Source of the DNA: Bacteroidota bacterium
Lineage (GTDB): Bacteria; Bacteroidota; Bacteroidia; Chitinophagales; Chitinophagaceae
NCBI GenBank assembly: GCA_028876495.1
Contig: JAGWRO010000038.1
Coordinates: 266,733-330,732 of the forward strand
Direction of reading: 5' to 3'
DNA length: 64,000 nucleotides
Of this stretch, positions 8,382 to 18,450 are shown one piece after another. Position 1 is the stretch's first letter, and each line of letters opens with the position of its first letter. Position numbers and translations under genes: made by a program. The notes beneath the pieces are model-generated. The model searched no databases, had not been told where the DNA came from, and saw only the letters and a list, made by a program, of their open reading frames with translations.

Positions 8382-8927
8382 TTGAAAAATTTAAAAAACA
8401 TTGATTCTTCATGGACCCTTTTCATTGATCGAGATGGCGTGATGAATGATGAAAAGCATGAGGATTATATTCATACCTGGGATGAATTTAAATTTTACGA
8501 AGGCGTAAAAGAAGCCTTTGAAATTTTTAATAAAAAACTGGGCATTATTGTAATTATTACCAACCAGCGGGGTGTTGCCAAAGGTGTTACAAAAATTGAA
8601 GACCTTCATCTTATTCATAAAAATATGCAGGAGGAAATTGAAGCGGCTGGTGGAAGAATTGACCAAATATATGTGTGCACCGAAATGGAAAGCGAAAACA
8701 GAAAACCCAATACAGGAATGGGTTTACAGGCAATGAAAGATTTCCCTGAGATCAATCTTTCAAAAAGTTTAATGATTGGAAATACATTAAGCGATATGAA
8801 ATTTGGAAGAAATTTAGGGGTAGCAATTAATATTTTTCTTCCAACCACACGCAAAGAAATTCCGCTTGACCACCCCGATATTGATCTTGTTTTCGATGAC
8901 CTCATTTCAGTAGCAAAAGCATTATAA
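8382..8927 (+). CDS. gmhB: Heptose 1,7-bisphosphate 7-phosphatase, GmhB-like (TTG start)
   Basis: 181 residues of HAD histidinol-phosphatase type: FIDRDGVMND (nucleophile Asp), IITNQRGVAKG (motif II), RKPNTGM (motif III Lys) and MIGNTLSDMKFG (motif IV). GmhB removes the C7 phosphate before guanylylation. The Cys/His zinc loop common in GmhB is reduced to a single Cys (YVCTEM). Start is TTG at 8382, as no ATG precedes the first HAD motif. It completes a four-enzyme GDP-heptose set. Confidence 0.8.
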   Translation: MKNLKNIDSSWTLFIDRDGVMNDEKHEDYIHTWDEFKFYEGVKEAFEIFNKKLGIIVIITNQRGVAKGVTKIEDLHLIHKNMQEEIEAAGGRIDQIYVCTEMESENRKPNTGMGLQAMKDFPEINLSKSLMIGNTLSDMKFGRNLGVAINIFLPTTRKEIPLDHPDIDLVFDDLISVAKAL

Positions 8928-8996
8928 GATAGTTAAATATTATCCGGTTAACAATAATTTACCTGAATTAAAGTTTATTTTGTTCAAACATTTTAA

Positions 8997-9989
8997 ATGA
9001 ATAAGCTTGCTGTTTTTTTAATATCCATTTTTTTATCGGCAAATACTTCATTTGGCCAGCATATTTCTGCTGCCAGCAAAAAAATATTACAGAAAAAAGA
9101 AGATACTTTACAAAAGGCCGCGTATCAAATATTAAACGGAAGAAACGTTGAAGAACGTTTTACTGCTGACAGCCAGTTTACAAGAACCCTGGTACGCGCT
9201 TTACAAATAAAGAATTCATTTTATTATCCTTTTGATTCTTTGATAAGCATTGCAAAAGTGGTTCCACGGGACAGTACTTTTAAAATATTTACCTGGCAAT
9301 TGGTGATCAATGGTGATATAATACGCCAGCATGGGGCGATACAAATGAACACACCGGATGGTTCCTTAAAACTTTTCCCCCTGATTGATAAAACCGATCT
9401 GATCAATCACATTGATGATACCGTCACAAGCAACCGTGCATGGATAGGTGCCTTATATTATAAAATCATTGAAGAAAAAGCTTTCGGAAAAAACTATTAT
9501 ACATTACTTGGTTTTGATGATAACAACATGGTAAGTGATAGAAAATTTATTGAAGTATTAACTTTTAAAGATGGAGAACCTGTTTTTGGTGGACCGTATT
9601 TTAGTTTTCAAAACAATAGTATACATCCACATCCGATTGACAGGTATGTAATGGAATACAAAAAGAATGCGAGCCCAAAACTTTCATTCGACAAAAACAT
9701 GGACATCATTATTTATGAACATTTAATTTCTGAAACCGGGGAGTCCCAAAAAAAATATACCTACATCCCTGATGGGGATTATGAAGGTTTAAAATGGAAA
9801 GATGGGAAATGGGTTCATATCGAAAAAGTTTTCAATCAAATTACTCCTGAAGGAAAAGAACCTCTTCCTCAGCCCATTCTGGATGCAAAAGGAAATATTG
9901 ACGAATCAAAGTTAAGTCAAAGAATGCCCGATGAGAAGGCTGAACCTTCCGAACAAAACAACAAACCTACTCCTCCGGGTAAAAGATAG
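8997..9989 (+). CDS. Secreted protein of unknown function
   Basis: 330 residues with a clear signal peptide (MNKLAVFLISIFLSANTSFG) cleaved before Gln. The mature part is mixed alpha/beta with no catalytic motif I recognise; it ends in a Pro/Glu/Lys-rich tail. Aromatic-rich stretches such as NRAWIGALYYKII and GLKWKDGKWVHIEKVF suggest a soluble periplasmic domain. It lies between the heptose genes and the convergent parC gene. Orthologues seem likely within the phylum, but I cannot name a family. Confidence 0.75.
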   Translation: MNKLAVFLISIFLSANTSFGQHISAASKKILQKKEDTLQKAAYQILNGRNVEERFTADSQFTRTLVRALQIKNSFYYPFDSLISIAKVVPRDSTFKIFTWQLVINGDIIRQHGAIQMNTPDGSLKLFPLIDKTDLINHIDDTVTSNRAWIGALYYKIIEEKAFGKNYYTLLGFDDNNMVSDRKFIEVLTFKDGEPVFGGPYFSFQNNSIHPHPIDRYVMEYKKNASPKLSFDKNMDIIIYEHLISETGESQKKYTYIPDGDYEGLKWKDGKWVHIEKVFNQITPEGKEPLPQPILDAKGNIDESKLSQRMPDEKAEPSEQNNKPTPPGKR

Positions 9990-10039
9990 TAAACAAATAA
10001 AAAAACGGGATTATTATTTCGAAGTTTTTTCAGAATAAT

Positions 10040-12553
10040 TTATTCAAACAGTTCTGTTTGTGCTGAGGGCTTTTCAGGTTGCACCCACTCCATCTGGTCA
10101 GATTTCGAATAATCTATAAGTTTATTTCCAATCGCGCGCCATCCCATTACATCTACCACTTTGTGCAGTTTTATTTTCGCTTTCCTTACCTGCGAACCCC
10201 TACCCGTCTGCATTTGGAGTACAGGCTCTTCTGCAGTGGTTGCCTTTATCAACCTGTTATCTTTTCCTTCTTTTATAAAAAGGAATTTGTTGTTCAGCGT
10301 ATTGGTTTCAATTTTAAAACGCTTTACATTGTACTGCAACTTTTCATTATCAAGATATACCGCAGTTATAATTTTTTCGGGATCAAATTTTTCTATCAAT
10401 TCTATTAAGTCTGCATCAAACCTTTGAGTGGTTTCCTGACCCGTTAATTCATAATTTCCGTCTTTATAAATCACCAGGATTTTATCGTCACCATCAAAAT
10501 CTCCCAGAAGTTGACCTTTCTCTTCAGTATTCAATCTGCCAAAAGTTTCGTCAAACCAAAGTTGGCGTTTATCAAGAGTTGATCTTCCTTTTTCCGACAT
10601 CCTTATAGATTTCACGGGATATTTGGTAACCTGGTTTCCGATACTGCTACGACTGCGTATTTCCAAGGTTTCAAAATAAAAATCAAGTTCTTTATTCCTG
10701 GCGCTGCAGCCAGGCGTAAGCAGGATATGAACCACTTCTGCTTCGCCATTCGGATTCACGCTAAAATAATGGACTTTACTTTTTTCATCACCTTTGGTAA
10801 GGTCATACTCCTTATCGCGTGTAATGCCGGTAACATTAAAACGCTTGGCATAACTGATTCCTTTTTTCCCATCCGCATAAATCATGTTATAAGTAGTGCG
10901 ATCATCATTTTTTGTAAATACCGACGCATGAATAATATCTTTTCCAATAAAAACTTTATCTGCAACTTTTACCACTTTCATTTTTCCCGACTTGGTAAAA
11001 ACGATTATGTCATCGAGGTCGCTGCACTCAGCAACCAATTCATCTTTCTTAAGACTTGTGCCGATAAAGCCTTCAGAGCGGTTTACGTAAATTTTTGTAT
11101 TGGCGATGGCAACCGCTTTTGCCTCTATGGTATCAAACAATTTGATTTCTGTTTTCCGTTCGCGGCCTTTGCCAAACTTTTGTAATAATTCTTCATAATA
11201 AGAAATGGCATATTCAGTAAGAAATTCAAGATGATGCCTTACCTCAGCAATTGCGTCTTCCAAAGATTTTATTTGATTGATAAGGTCTTCAATATCTAAT
11301 TTATAAATTCTTCGTACAGGCTTCTCCGTTAGTTTAAGAATACCTTCCCTGGTAACTTCACGTTGCAATATTTTTTTGAAAGGAACAAATGCTTTATCAA
11401 TCGCGGCAATTACTTTATCCCAGGTTTCATGCTTTTTTTCTAATTCTTTATATATCTTTTCTTCAAAAAATATTTTTTCAAGAGAAGTATAATGCCATTT
11501 ATCCTGCAGCTCGCGCAGTTTTATTTCCAATTCCTGCTTTAAGAGATTTCGTGTGTGATCACCGGAAAATTTTAGCAATTCCGTTACCCCCAAAAAACGA
11601 GGTTTCTGACCTTCGATCACGCAGGCATTTGGAGAAATAGAAATTTCACAATCCGTAAAAGCGTACAAGGCATCAATAGTGATATCAGGAGAAATTCCCG
11701 GCGCAAGATCAATTAAAATTTCAACTTCTGCTGCGGTATTATCAGTTACTTTTTTAATTTTTATTTTTCCGTTATCATTAGCTTTTATGATGCTATCAAT
11801 AAGTTGCGTTGTGGTGGTTCCATAAGGCACATCCTTAATAACAATTGTCTTTTTATCAACCTCTTCAATCCTTGCGCGCACACGTACCTTACCACCTCTT
11901 ATTCCATCATTATAATTAGAAACATCAATCATTCCTCCTGTTGCAAAATCCGGGAACAATTCAAATTTTTTCCCTTTGTAGTATTTGATGGTTGCCTCAA
12001 TAAGCTCGCAAAAATTATGTGGAAGTATCTTTGTAGCAAGACCTACAGCAATTCCTTCTGCTCCCTGCGCAAGCAACAAAGGAAATTTCATCGGCAAAGT
12101 GATGGGTTCATTTTTTCTGCCATCATAACTCAGTTGCCAGGTGGTGGTCTTATTATTAAAAGCCACTTCCAGCGCAAACTTGCTGGGCCTGGCTTCTATA
12201 TACCTCGGTGCTGCCGCATCGTCGCCGGTACGCACATCCCCCCAGTTTCCCTGGGTTTCTATCAGAAGATCTTTTTGGCCAAGATTTACAATTGCATCGC
12301 CTATACTTGCATCGCCATGCGGATGATATTGCATACTTTGCCCGATAATATTCGCCACTTTATTGAACCTGCCGTCATCCATCTCTTTCATCGCATGAAG
12401 AATGCGGCGCTGTACCGGTTTTAATCCATCTTCTATTGCAGGAACCGCCCGTTCAAGTATCACGTAACTCGCATAATCAAGAAACCATGTTTTATATTGG
12501 CCCGAAATTCCGGAATCGCTATGCTTATATTCTTGTTTATTTGATTTTGCCAT
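10040..12553 (-). CDS. parC: DNA topoisomerase IV subunit A
   Basis: 837 residues. The N-terminal breakage-reunion domain has LKPVQRRILHAM, HPHGDASIGDAI and DAAAPRYIEARPS, with catalytic Tyr about 118. The C-terminal third is a beta-pinwheel domain without an obvious GyrA box, which favours ParC over GyrA. The partner parE lies upstream on the same strand, with two small genes between. With ParE it decatenates replicated chromosomes. It converges with the secreted-protein gene at 9989. Confidence 0.9.
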   Translation of the reverse strand: MAKSNKQEYKHSDSGISGQYKTWFLDYASYVILERAVPAIEDGLKPVQRRILHAMKEMDDGRFNKVANIIGQSMQYHPHGDASIGDAIVNLGQKDLLIETQGNWGDVRTGDDAAAPRYIEARPSKFALEVAFNNKTTTWQLSYDGRKNEPITLPMKFPLLLAQGAEGIAVGLATKILPHNFCELIEATIKYYKGKKFELFPDFATGGMIDVSNYNDGIRGGKVRVRARIEEVDKKTIVIKDVPYGTTTTQLIDSIIKANDNGKIKIKKVTDNTAAEVEILIDLAPGISPDITIDALYAFTDCEISISPNACVIEGQKPRFLGVTELLKFSGDHTRNLLKQELEIKLRELQDKWHYTSLEKIFFEEKIYKELEKKHETWDKVIAAIDKAFVPFKKILQREVTREGILKLTEKPVRRIYKLDIEDLINQIKSLEDAIAEVRHHLEFLTEYAISYYEELLQKFGKGRERKTEIKLFDTIEAKAVAIANTKIYVNRSEGFIGTSLKKDELVAECSDLDDIIVFTKSGKMKVVKVADKVFIGKDIIHASVFTKNDDRTTYNMIYADGKKGISYAKRFNVTGITRDKEYDLTKGDEKSKVHYFSVNPNGEAEVVHILLTPGCSARNKELDFYFETLEIRSRSSIGNQVTKYPVKSIRMSEKGRSTLDKRQLWFDETFGRLNTEEKGQLLGDFDGDDKILVIYKDGNYELTGQETTQRFDADLIELIEKFDPEKIITAVYLDNEKLQYNVKRFKIETNTLNNKFLFIKEGKDNRLIKATTAEEPVLQMQTGRGSQVRKAKIKLHKVVDVMGWRAIGNKLIDYSKSDQMEWVQPEKPSAQTELFE

Positions 12554-12589
12554 TTTTATTTTCGTTTCACTTCAACCCTTAAAATATTT

Positions 12590-12976
12590 TTATAACTCGT
12601 ACAATTCCAGTGGTTGCCCATTGGGATCATAGAAAAAACAGAATCTTTTATTTGTCAGTTCATCTGTCCTTATTCCCTGCACATTTACTTTCTTTACTAT
12701 TAGTTCGTTTACTGCTTCTTCAATATTATCTACTGCAAAAGCGAGGTGGCGCAAGCCTTTTGCTTCTGGAAATGATTGTCGCTCTTTAAATTCAGGGAAA
12801 GAAAATAATTCAACCTGGTAATGGCCGTTGATCGCAAGATCCAATTTATACGACCTTCTTTCTTCCCTGTAAGTTTCTGCCACCACAGTAAATCCTAAAA
12901 CTTCAGTATAAAACATTTTGCTCTTCTGATAGTCGTCAGTCAAAATCGCCACATGATGGATCGCTTTTATTTTCAT
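12590..12976 (-). CDS. VOC family protein (glyoxalase-like)
   Basis: 128 residues forming a single vicinal-oxygen-chelate unit: MKIKAIHHVAILTDDYQKSK begins the first beta-alpha-beta repeat with the metal-binding His, GLRHLAFAVDNIEEAV the second, and FYDPNGQPLELYEL the C-terminal strand with the final Glu. Such proteins include glyoxalase I-like lyases and dioxygenases; substrate cannot be assigned. It sits 36 bp upstream of parC and 13 bp downstream of the DUF1835 gene, probably in one operon. Confidence 0.85.
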   Translation of the reverse strand: MKIKAIHHVAILTDDYQKSKMFYTEVLGFTVVAETYREERRSYKLDLAINGHYQVELFSFPEFKERQSFPEAKGLRHLAFAVDNIEEAVNELIVKKVNVQGIRTDELTNKRFCFFYDPNGQPLELYEL

Positions 12977-12989
12977 TCAATTCAGAAAT

Positions 12990-13802
12990 TTAAACAGCCT
13001 TTAGTTTCACCTCAAAATCTTTCATATTCTTTATTTCGCCCTGGGCGTCAATTTCATCATCAGCAATTAATTCTTTTAGCCTCCAAAGCAGGTATGCATC
13101 ACCGGTAGTTTGTTTGGATTTATTCAAAACCTGGTGAATTATTTTATTAGCTTTTTGCCAGTCAGGGGTTATAAATTCAAGAAGATATTTGTCAAAAAAG
13201 CCGGCATCATGCTGTGACAATTTTTTAGCACCTTCAAGAATGCGAACCATTTTATTTTCATTACAAATTTTTGTCCATTCATCCGGGTCAATTTCAAATT
13301 CGGATGAAGTAACCTGGCGCGCCAGTTTCTTAGCCTTTATAAATTCTCTCGGAGGAATCTCAAATAAATTTTCCGGGTAAAAAATATGTCCTTTGTCATT
13401 AATAAATGGGAGATTATTTAAAGACAAAACATAGATTCTTCCTGCAAATTCTTTCAATTGGCTTATCAGCCAGTAATAACCGGATACATCATGTTTATTT
13501 GGTGCTATCCATATCCACAGCGTTTCTTCTTCATTTGATCTTAATCTCTCCTGAATTTCTTCTAAAGTTTTTGGATCATTTACTTCACCAGTATCAACTT
13601 TGCCATTATAATCTCCCCCGGCTAAAACATTCCGCCACCATTGTTTTCTTTCCTCAATTCCGTCATTCGTATAAATGTCTTTTAAGGGCCCCACGGCAAA
13701 ATCATCTTTAATTTCATAAATTTTTCCTCTCAAAGAATCATCCAATTCAAAACTTTTTGAAAGTGCTTTTATGTCCTCTTGCTGAAAAACAACATGCTGC
13801 AT
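12990..13802 (-). CDS. DUF1835 domain protein
   Basis: 270 residues. The N-terminal half (MQHVVFQQEDIKAL, EIKDDFAVGPLKDIY, ERKQWWRNVL) fits DUF1835. The C-terminal part (LEFITPDWQKANKIIHQVL to YLLWRLKELIADDEID) fits the companion DUF3658 helical domain. No biochemical role is established. It lies between parE and the VOC gene on the same strand, so it is probably co-transcribed with the topoisomerase genes. Confidence 0.8.
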   Translation of the reverse strand: MQHVVFQQEDIKALSKSFELDDSLRGKIYEIKDDFAVGPLKDIYTNDGIEERKQWWRNVLAGGDYNGKVDTGEVNDPKTLEEIQERLRSNEEETLWIWIAPNKHDVSGYYWLISQLKEFAGRIYVLSLNNLPFINDKGHIFYPENLFEIPPREFIKAKKLARQVTSSEFEIDPDEWTKICNENKMVRILEGAKKLSQHDAGFFDKYLLEFITPDWQKANKIIHQVLNKSKQTTGDAYLLWRLKELIADDEIDAQGEIKNMKDFEVKLKAV

Positions 13803-13849
13803 TTAAATCCTAAATTTTAGTTTGATTAAAAATCCATTTAATTTTTTAA

Positions 13850-15751
13850 TTATACTTCCACCAAATCCACTTCTACTTTCAGGTTGTCAATAATAAAATC
13901 CTGGCGTGAAGGCGAATTTTTTCCCATATAATATTCAAGCAATTGTTGAATATGTATCTCAGGCAAAAGCATTACCGGCTGAAGTTTCATATCATCACCG
14001 ATGAATTTCCCAAACTCTTCCGGCGAAATTTCTCCTAATCCTTTGAACCTTGTTATTTCCGGCTTACTGCCTAATTTTAAAATCGCTTTTTCTTTTTCCT
14101 GTTCATCATAGCAATAAATAGTTTCCTGTTTTTCTTTATTTTTTCCTGGCATAGTGCGAACGCGAAATAATGGAGTTTCTAAAATATAAACATGGCCATT
14201 CTTCACCAAATCAGGAAAAAACTGAAGGAAGAAAGTCATTAGCAATAGGCGAATATGCATACCGTCCACATCAGCATCGGTAGCAATTACAATGTTATTG
14301 TAACGCAGGTCTTCATAGCCTGATTCAATATTCAAAGCATGTTGTAACAGGTTAAATTCTTCATTTTCATAAACGATCTTTTTGGTCAAACCAAAACTGT
14401 TTAAAGGTTTTCCGCGAAGACTGAAAACTGCTTGTGTTTCTACATTTCTGGATTTAGTTATCGATCCGCTGGCGCTATCACCTTCTGTAATGAAAAGGGT
14501 TGTTTCCATTCGTTTGGCATTAATCTCATCCTTATTTTTCCCTTCTGCTTCATCGTTAAAATGATAGCGGCAATCACGTAATTTTTTATTGTGAAGATTT
14601 GCCTTTTTTGCCCGCTCATTTGCCAGTTTTTTTATCCCGGAAAGTTCTTTCCTTTCTCTTTCATTTTGCTCGATCCTTTTCTTTAATTCTTCTGAGATTG
14701 CAGAATTTTTGTGAAGAAAATTATTTAATTCTTTTCCTAAAAAATCACTGATAAAAGTTTTAACAGCCGGACCTTTTTCATACATCAAAGTCGATCCCAA
14801 TTTTGTTTTGGTCTGGCTTTCAAAAACCGGTTCCTGCACCCGAATACTTATTGCAGCGCAAATGCTTCCGCGAATATCTGTTGCATCATAATCCTTTTTA
14901 TAAAAATCGCGGATCGTTTTTACATATCCTTCTCTAAAACCTGCGAGGTGCGTGCCTCCCTGTGTTGTAAACTGGCCATTTACAAAACTGTAATATTCCT
15001 CTCCATATTGATTGTTATGGGTGATAGCCACTTCAATATCCTCTCCCTTTAAATGAATGATGGGATAGCGAAGTTCATCAGCATTGGTTTTGCGCTCAAG
15101 TAAATCAAGTAAACCATTTTTACTTATATACCTTTTACCATTATAATTAATAACCAACCCTGCATTGAGGAAACAATAATTCCAAAATTGATTATCAATA
15201 AATTCACGGATGTAATGATAATTTTTAAATATTTTTTCGTCTGGAATAAAGGTGACTAAGGTTCCATTTTCTTCAGTTGTTTTCGCTTCCTGATTATCGC
15301 TTATTAATTTTCCTCTTTCAAATTCAGCGGTTTTTTGCTTTCCTTCTCTTATTGAAGTCACTTTAAAATATTCGCTCAAAGCATTTACAGCTTTGGTTCC
15401 CACTCCGTTAAGCCCAACGCTTTTTTGAAAAGCTTTACTGTCATACTTGGCGCCGGTATTAATTTTACTAACCACATCCACCACTTTTCCAAGAGGAATT
15501 CCGCGCCCATAATCACGTATAGTGACGGTTTTATTTTCTATCGAAACATCCACATGTTTCCCAAAACCCATTGTATGTTCATCAATGCAATTGTCGATTA
15601 CCTCTTTTAGTAAAACATAAATGCCATCATCGGGACTGCTTCCGTCGCCTAACTTTCCAATATACATTCCAGGTCGAAGGCGAATATGTTCTTTCCAGTC
15701 TAAACTTCTAATCGATTCTTCGTTATAATCAAACAAATCTTTATCTGCCAT
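13850..15751 (-). CDS. parE: DNA topoisomerase IV subunit B
   Basis: 633 residues of GHKL type IIA topoisomerase. [13 protein letters not shown] and DNCIDEH form the ATP-binding site, [17 protein letters not shown] the glycine loop, and the TOPRIM domain shows [12 protein letters not shown] and [12 protein letters not shown] metal ligands. The length fits ParE; bacterial GyrB proteins are often longer. The ATG at 15751 directly abuts the stop of a degraded upstream frame. It functions with parC downstream. Confidence 0.92.
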   Translation of the reverse strand: MADKDLFDYNEESIRSLDWKEHIRLRPGMYIGKLGDGSSPDDGIYVLLKEVIDNCIDEHTMGFGKHVDVSIENKTVTIRDYGRGIPLGKVVDVVSKINTGAKYDSKAFQKSVGLNGVGTKAVNALSEYFKVTSIREGKQKTAEFERGKLISDNQEAKTTEENGTLVTFIPDEKIFKNYHYIREFIDNQFWNYCFLNAGLVINYNGKRYISKNGLLDLLERKTNADELRYPIIHLKGEDIEVAITHNNQYGEEYYSFVNGQFTTQGGTHLAGFREGYVKTIRDFYKKDYDATDIRGSICAAISIRVQEPVFESQTKTKLGSTLMYEKGPAVKTFISDFLGKELNNFLHKNSAISEELKKRIEQNERERKELSGIKKLANERAKKANLHNKKLRDCRYHFNDEAEGKNKDEINAKRMETTLFITEGDSASGSITKSRNVETQAVFSLRGKPLNSFGLTKKIVYENEEFNLLQHALNIESGYEDLRYNNIVIATDADVDGMHIRLLLMTFFLQFFPDLVKNGHVYILETPLFRVRTMPGKNKEKQETIYCYDEQEKEKAILKLGSKPEITRFKGLGEISPEEFGKFIGDDMKLQPVMLLPEIHIQQLLEYYMGKNSPSRQDFIIDNLKVEVDLVEV

Positions 15752-15964
15752 TTAATCTTTATAAAATTTTTGCGCAAAAGAAAGAAATTTTAAAGACTTT
15801 ACTTTTACAATAATTAAATTTTCAACAGAAGGCAATGATTTACCAGCTTTCTGCTCAATCTTCCAAATATACTTAAAGGGAAACCCAAACAGAAGGGAAT
15901 GTTGTAAACAGGGTGTGAAAAAATAATTTTTAACTTCCGTTGTTGATTTAATATTAATACTAAA
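15752..15964 (-). pseudogene. C-terminal gene remnant upstream of parE, methyltransferase-like
   Basis: A 70-codon open stretch with no ATG ends in TAA at 15752-15754, immediately before parE. The translated core (LLFGFPFKYIWKIEQKAGKS followed by a SVENLIIVKVKS-type strand) reads like the C-terminal end of a SAM-dependent methyltransferase; the upstream part is missing. It is the only content of the 274-bp gap between parE and hutG apart from the 15980-15996 motif. Family assignment is by eye. Confidence 0.35.
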
Positions 15965-15979
15965 CTATAAATCCTCTGA

Positions 15980-15996
15980 ATTTGTTGGTTTACTAT
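15980..15996 (-). repeat. ATAGTAAACCAACAAAT intergenic motif, second copy
   Basis: Exact reverse complement of the 17-base sequence at 4074-4090, lying 30 bp downstream of hutG. No hairpin or promoter role is evident. Confidence 0.35.
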
Positions 15997-16025
15997 AGTT
16001 CTTATTTTCAGAATAGCAATAAATC

Positions 16026-17087
16026 TTAGCTTGATTTTATTCTTTGATGCGCTTTAATAAAATCACTAACTAAGTAACTAATCAGTTTTCCGGTGGAAAA
16101 ACTGGTTTCATTGTTGTCAGATTTTGTTCCTCCCTCACAAATATGCAGATACGCAATTTTGGAATCTACAGCCGCAAAATTTAAATACTGCCTTGCATGT
16201 AGAGGTGTAATACCGCAGGGCGTAGAAGCGCTACTTAATACATTTTCAATTGAATCAAGATCGAGTTCCACTCCCGTATAATTATCTTCGGTAAAACCCG
16301 TAGCGTGAGCAACTGCCTGGATAAAATTTCTTTTTTCATGGATAAAAATATCTTCATAAGAAATAAAATCAATGAAAGGATTGTTTACAATATCAATCCA
16401 TACATTTTGTTGCAGATAATTTTCATGCACACCCACAATACAATATTTATTCAGGTAGCCATCTTCATCTGCGTATCGAAAAGCATTTCCTGAATGTCTT
16501 CCTTCGATGGGACGATAATCGGTATGTGCATCAAGATTTACACAATTAATTTGCGCAAGCGGAACCATCTCTGCCTTGTACAATCCTTTTGCAGCACCTT
16601 TTATAGCCGGGTAAGCATTGTTATGTCCGCCGCCGATAATTACAGGAATCTTCTCATTCTGAACAATAATTTTTACCAATTCTTCTACTGAATCATCCAT
16701 TCGGCTGACCAAAGAACGATAAGCCGTAATTCTTTCATCATCAGTTGCTGCATTTACATTGATTAGTTTTTCCGCATCTGAAAAATCAAAATGGCCGGCA
16801 AGAAAAATATTTTGTCCGGATAAAAAATCATTGCTTTGGATATTTAAAAAAGATTCAAGAAAAGGAAACCATGCTGAATCTGCGCCGCCCTTGCCCAGGT
16901 TCGCTTTCACACCAATATCTTCAGGAATACCAAACAGGATATATTTCGCAGCAGTTTCCCCGATTACTTTTTCAAGATCATTTGCAGCATCAGAAAGAAT
17001 TATTTCTCCCAATTTTGTCTCATAACGGCGCAGGTGCGTACGGGCCAGAATTTCCTTTTTATCATATCGTTTGAAGGCTGAAAGCAT
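16026..17087 (-). CDS. hutG: Formimidoylglutamase (arginase/agmatinase family)
   Basis: 353 residues of ureohydrolase fold. Manganese ligands are visible in GGGHNNAYPAIKG, NLDAHTDYRP and ELDLDSIENV. Next to imidazolonepropionase, the natural function is hydrolysis of N-formimidoyl-L-glutamate to glutamate and formamide, the last step of one branch of histidine degradation. The N-terminal 90 residues are longer than in arginases. It lies 32 bp downstream of hutI on the same strand; hutH and hutU are not in the window. Confidence 0.82.
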   Translation of the reverse strand: MLSAFKRYDKKEILARTHLRRYETKLGEIILSDAANDLEKVIGETAAKYILFGIPEDIGVKANLGKGGADSAWFPFLESFLNIQSNDFLSGQNIFLAGHFDFSDAEKLINVNAATDDERITAYRSLVSRMDDSVEELVKIIVQNEKIPVIIGGGHNNAYPAIKGAAKGLYKAEMVPLAQINCVNLDAHTDYRPIEGRHSGNAFRYADEDGYLNKYCIVGVHENYLQQNVWIDIVNNPFIDFISYEDIFIHEKRNFIQAVAHATGFTEDNYTGVELDLDSIENVLSSASTPCGITPLHARQYLNFAAVDSKIAYLHICEGGTKSDNNETSFSTGKLISYLVSDFIKAHQRIKSS

Positions 17088-17119
17088 AGTGTTTATTTTA
17101 ATACAAGTTTATTTTAAAA

Positions 17120-18352
17120 TCAGGTAAACGAACCGTTAATCATTACTTTATCAATGAGGTTATTTCCAAATAAATACGGAAGGTAATAAAGAGATGGGAC
17201 AGGTTCGGTAAAAATTAGATTCGCTTTTTTCCCAACAGCTATACTTCCATAATCTTTTTGGATTTCCATAGCACATGCACCATTTATCGTAGCAGCATTA
17301 ATTGCTTCTTCGGGAAGCATTTTCATTTGAATACAACCTAAAGAAACTATAAAATTCATATTGCCTGACGGTGAAGAGCCCGGATTATAATCTGATGCCA
17401 GCGTAATTGCGGCACCCGCCTCAATAAGCCTTTTGGCTGGTGGCATTTCGCTTCTTAAAAAAAAAGCCGCACCGGGAAGTAAAGTAGCGTAGCCCTCAAA
17501 ACCTCCAAGTAATTCTATCTCTTTATCAGTAACAGTTTCCAAATGATCTAGCGATAAAGCATCTAAAGCAATTCCGGTTTCAATACCGCCAATACTGTTC
17601 AATTGATTAACATGGAGCTTCGGTTTTAATCCATAAGTCTTACCTGCCTCGCAGATCATTTTCATTTCTTCTGCAGAAAAAAATCCTTTTTCGCAAAAAA
17701 CATCAATGTAATCGGCCAGTTTATCCTTTGCAATCACCGGTAACATTTCATTAATAATACAATCAATATAAGCTTGGTGATTTTCTTTATATGCGGCAGG
17801 AAAGGCATGAGCACCTAAAAAGGTAGCTTTTATTTTGAGCGGGCTTTTCTCTTTCAATTTTTTTATTACCCGTAGTATTTTTAATTCTCCTTCTAACGAT
17901 AATCCGTAGCCGCTTTTTATTTCAATGGCACCTGTGCCGAGTTTAGTTACTTCCTCCAGTCTTTTCCAAGCCAGGTTAAAAAGTTCGTTTTCTGAAGTTT
18001 CATTTAATTTTTTGGCAGAATTAAGAATACCACCACCTTTGGCAGCAATTTCACTATAACTCAATCCTTTAATCTTATCAATGAATTCATCTTCACGGCT
18101 GCCGGCAAAAACAAGATGAGTGTGGCTATCGCACCAGCAGGGCAATACAATTGTATTAACCGCTAAATCAGTTCCTTCTTTGATATAACGGCAATCCTCC
18201 ATCTTCCCTATTTCAGAAATAATTTGATCTTCGATGACGATGTACGCATTTTGTATAGAAGGTAAAACCGAAAGTTCTTTACCTCTTACAAAATCCACGT
18301 TGTTCCTTGTATTTGCCAACAAACTGATATTCGTAAATATTTGCGTAGCCAT
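17120..18352 (-). CDS. hutI: Imidazolonepropionase
   Basis: 410 residues of metal-dependent amidohydrolase. CDSHTHLVFAGSREDEF carries the HxH metal pair and the substrate-binding region; GAIEIKSGYGLS, KATFLGAHAFP and KLHVNQLNSIGG are characteristic HutI blocks; TLASDYNPGSSPS carries the catalytic Asp. It hydrolyses 4-imidazolone-5-propanoate to N-formimidoyl-glutamate, the substrate of the next gene (hutG). Confidence 0.92.
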   Translation of the reverse strand: MATQIFTNISLLANTRNNVDFVRGKELSVLPSIQNAYIVIEDQIISEIGKMEDCRYIKEGTDLAVNTIVLPCWCDSHTHLVFAGSREDEFIDKIKGLSYSEIAAKGGGILNSAKKLNETSENELFNLAWKRLEEVTKLGTGAIEIKSGYGLSLEGELKILRVIKKLKEKSPLKIKATFLGAHAFPAAYKENHQAYIDCIINEMLPVIAKDKLADYIDVFCEKGFFSAEEMKMICEAGKTYGLKPKLHVNQLNSIGGIETGIALDALSLDHLETVTDKEIELLGGFEGYATLLPGAAFFLRSEMPPAKRLIEAGAAITLASDYNPGSSPSGNMNFIVSLGCIQMKMLPEEAINAATINGACAMEIQKDYGSIAVGKKANLIFTEPVPSLYYLPYLFGNNLIDKVMINGSFT

Positions 18353-18450
18353 TAAAAGCTAAATTATGGAAAAAGGAGGTGAGGCATTGAATTTTCTGAA
18401 TATCCTTTTTCATGTACGATATTTGAGATATATCATTCTAAAAAAGTTTT

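Noticed and set aside
11804..12424. 206-codon frame antisense to parC
   Set aside because: Complementary to the strongly conserved breakage-reunion domain; composition is that of an antisense shadow.
10040..15751. GyrA/GyrB instead of ParC/ParE
   Set aside because: No GyrA box is visible in the A subunit and the B subunit is only 633 residues; adjacent parC/parE is common in the phylum.
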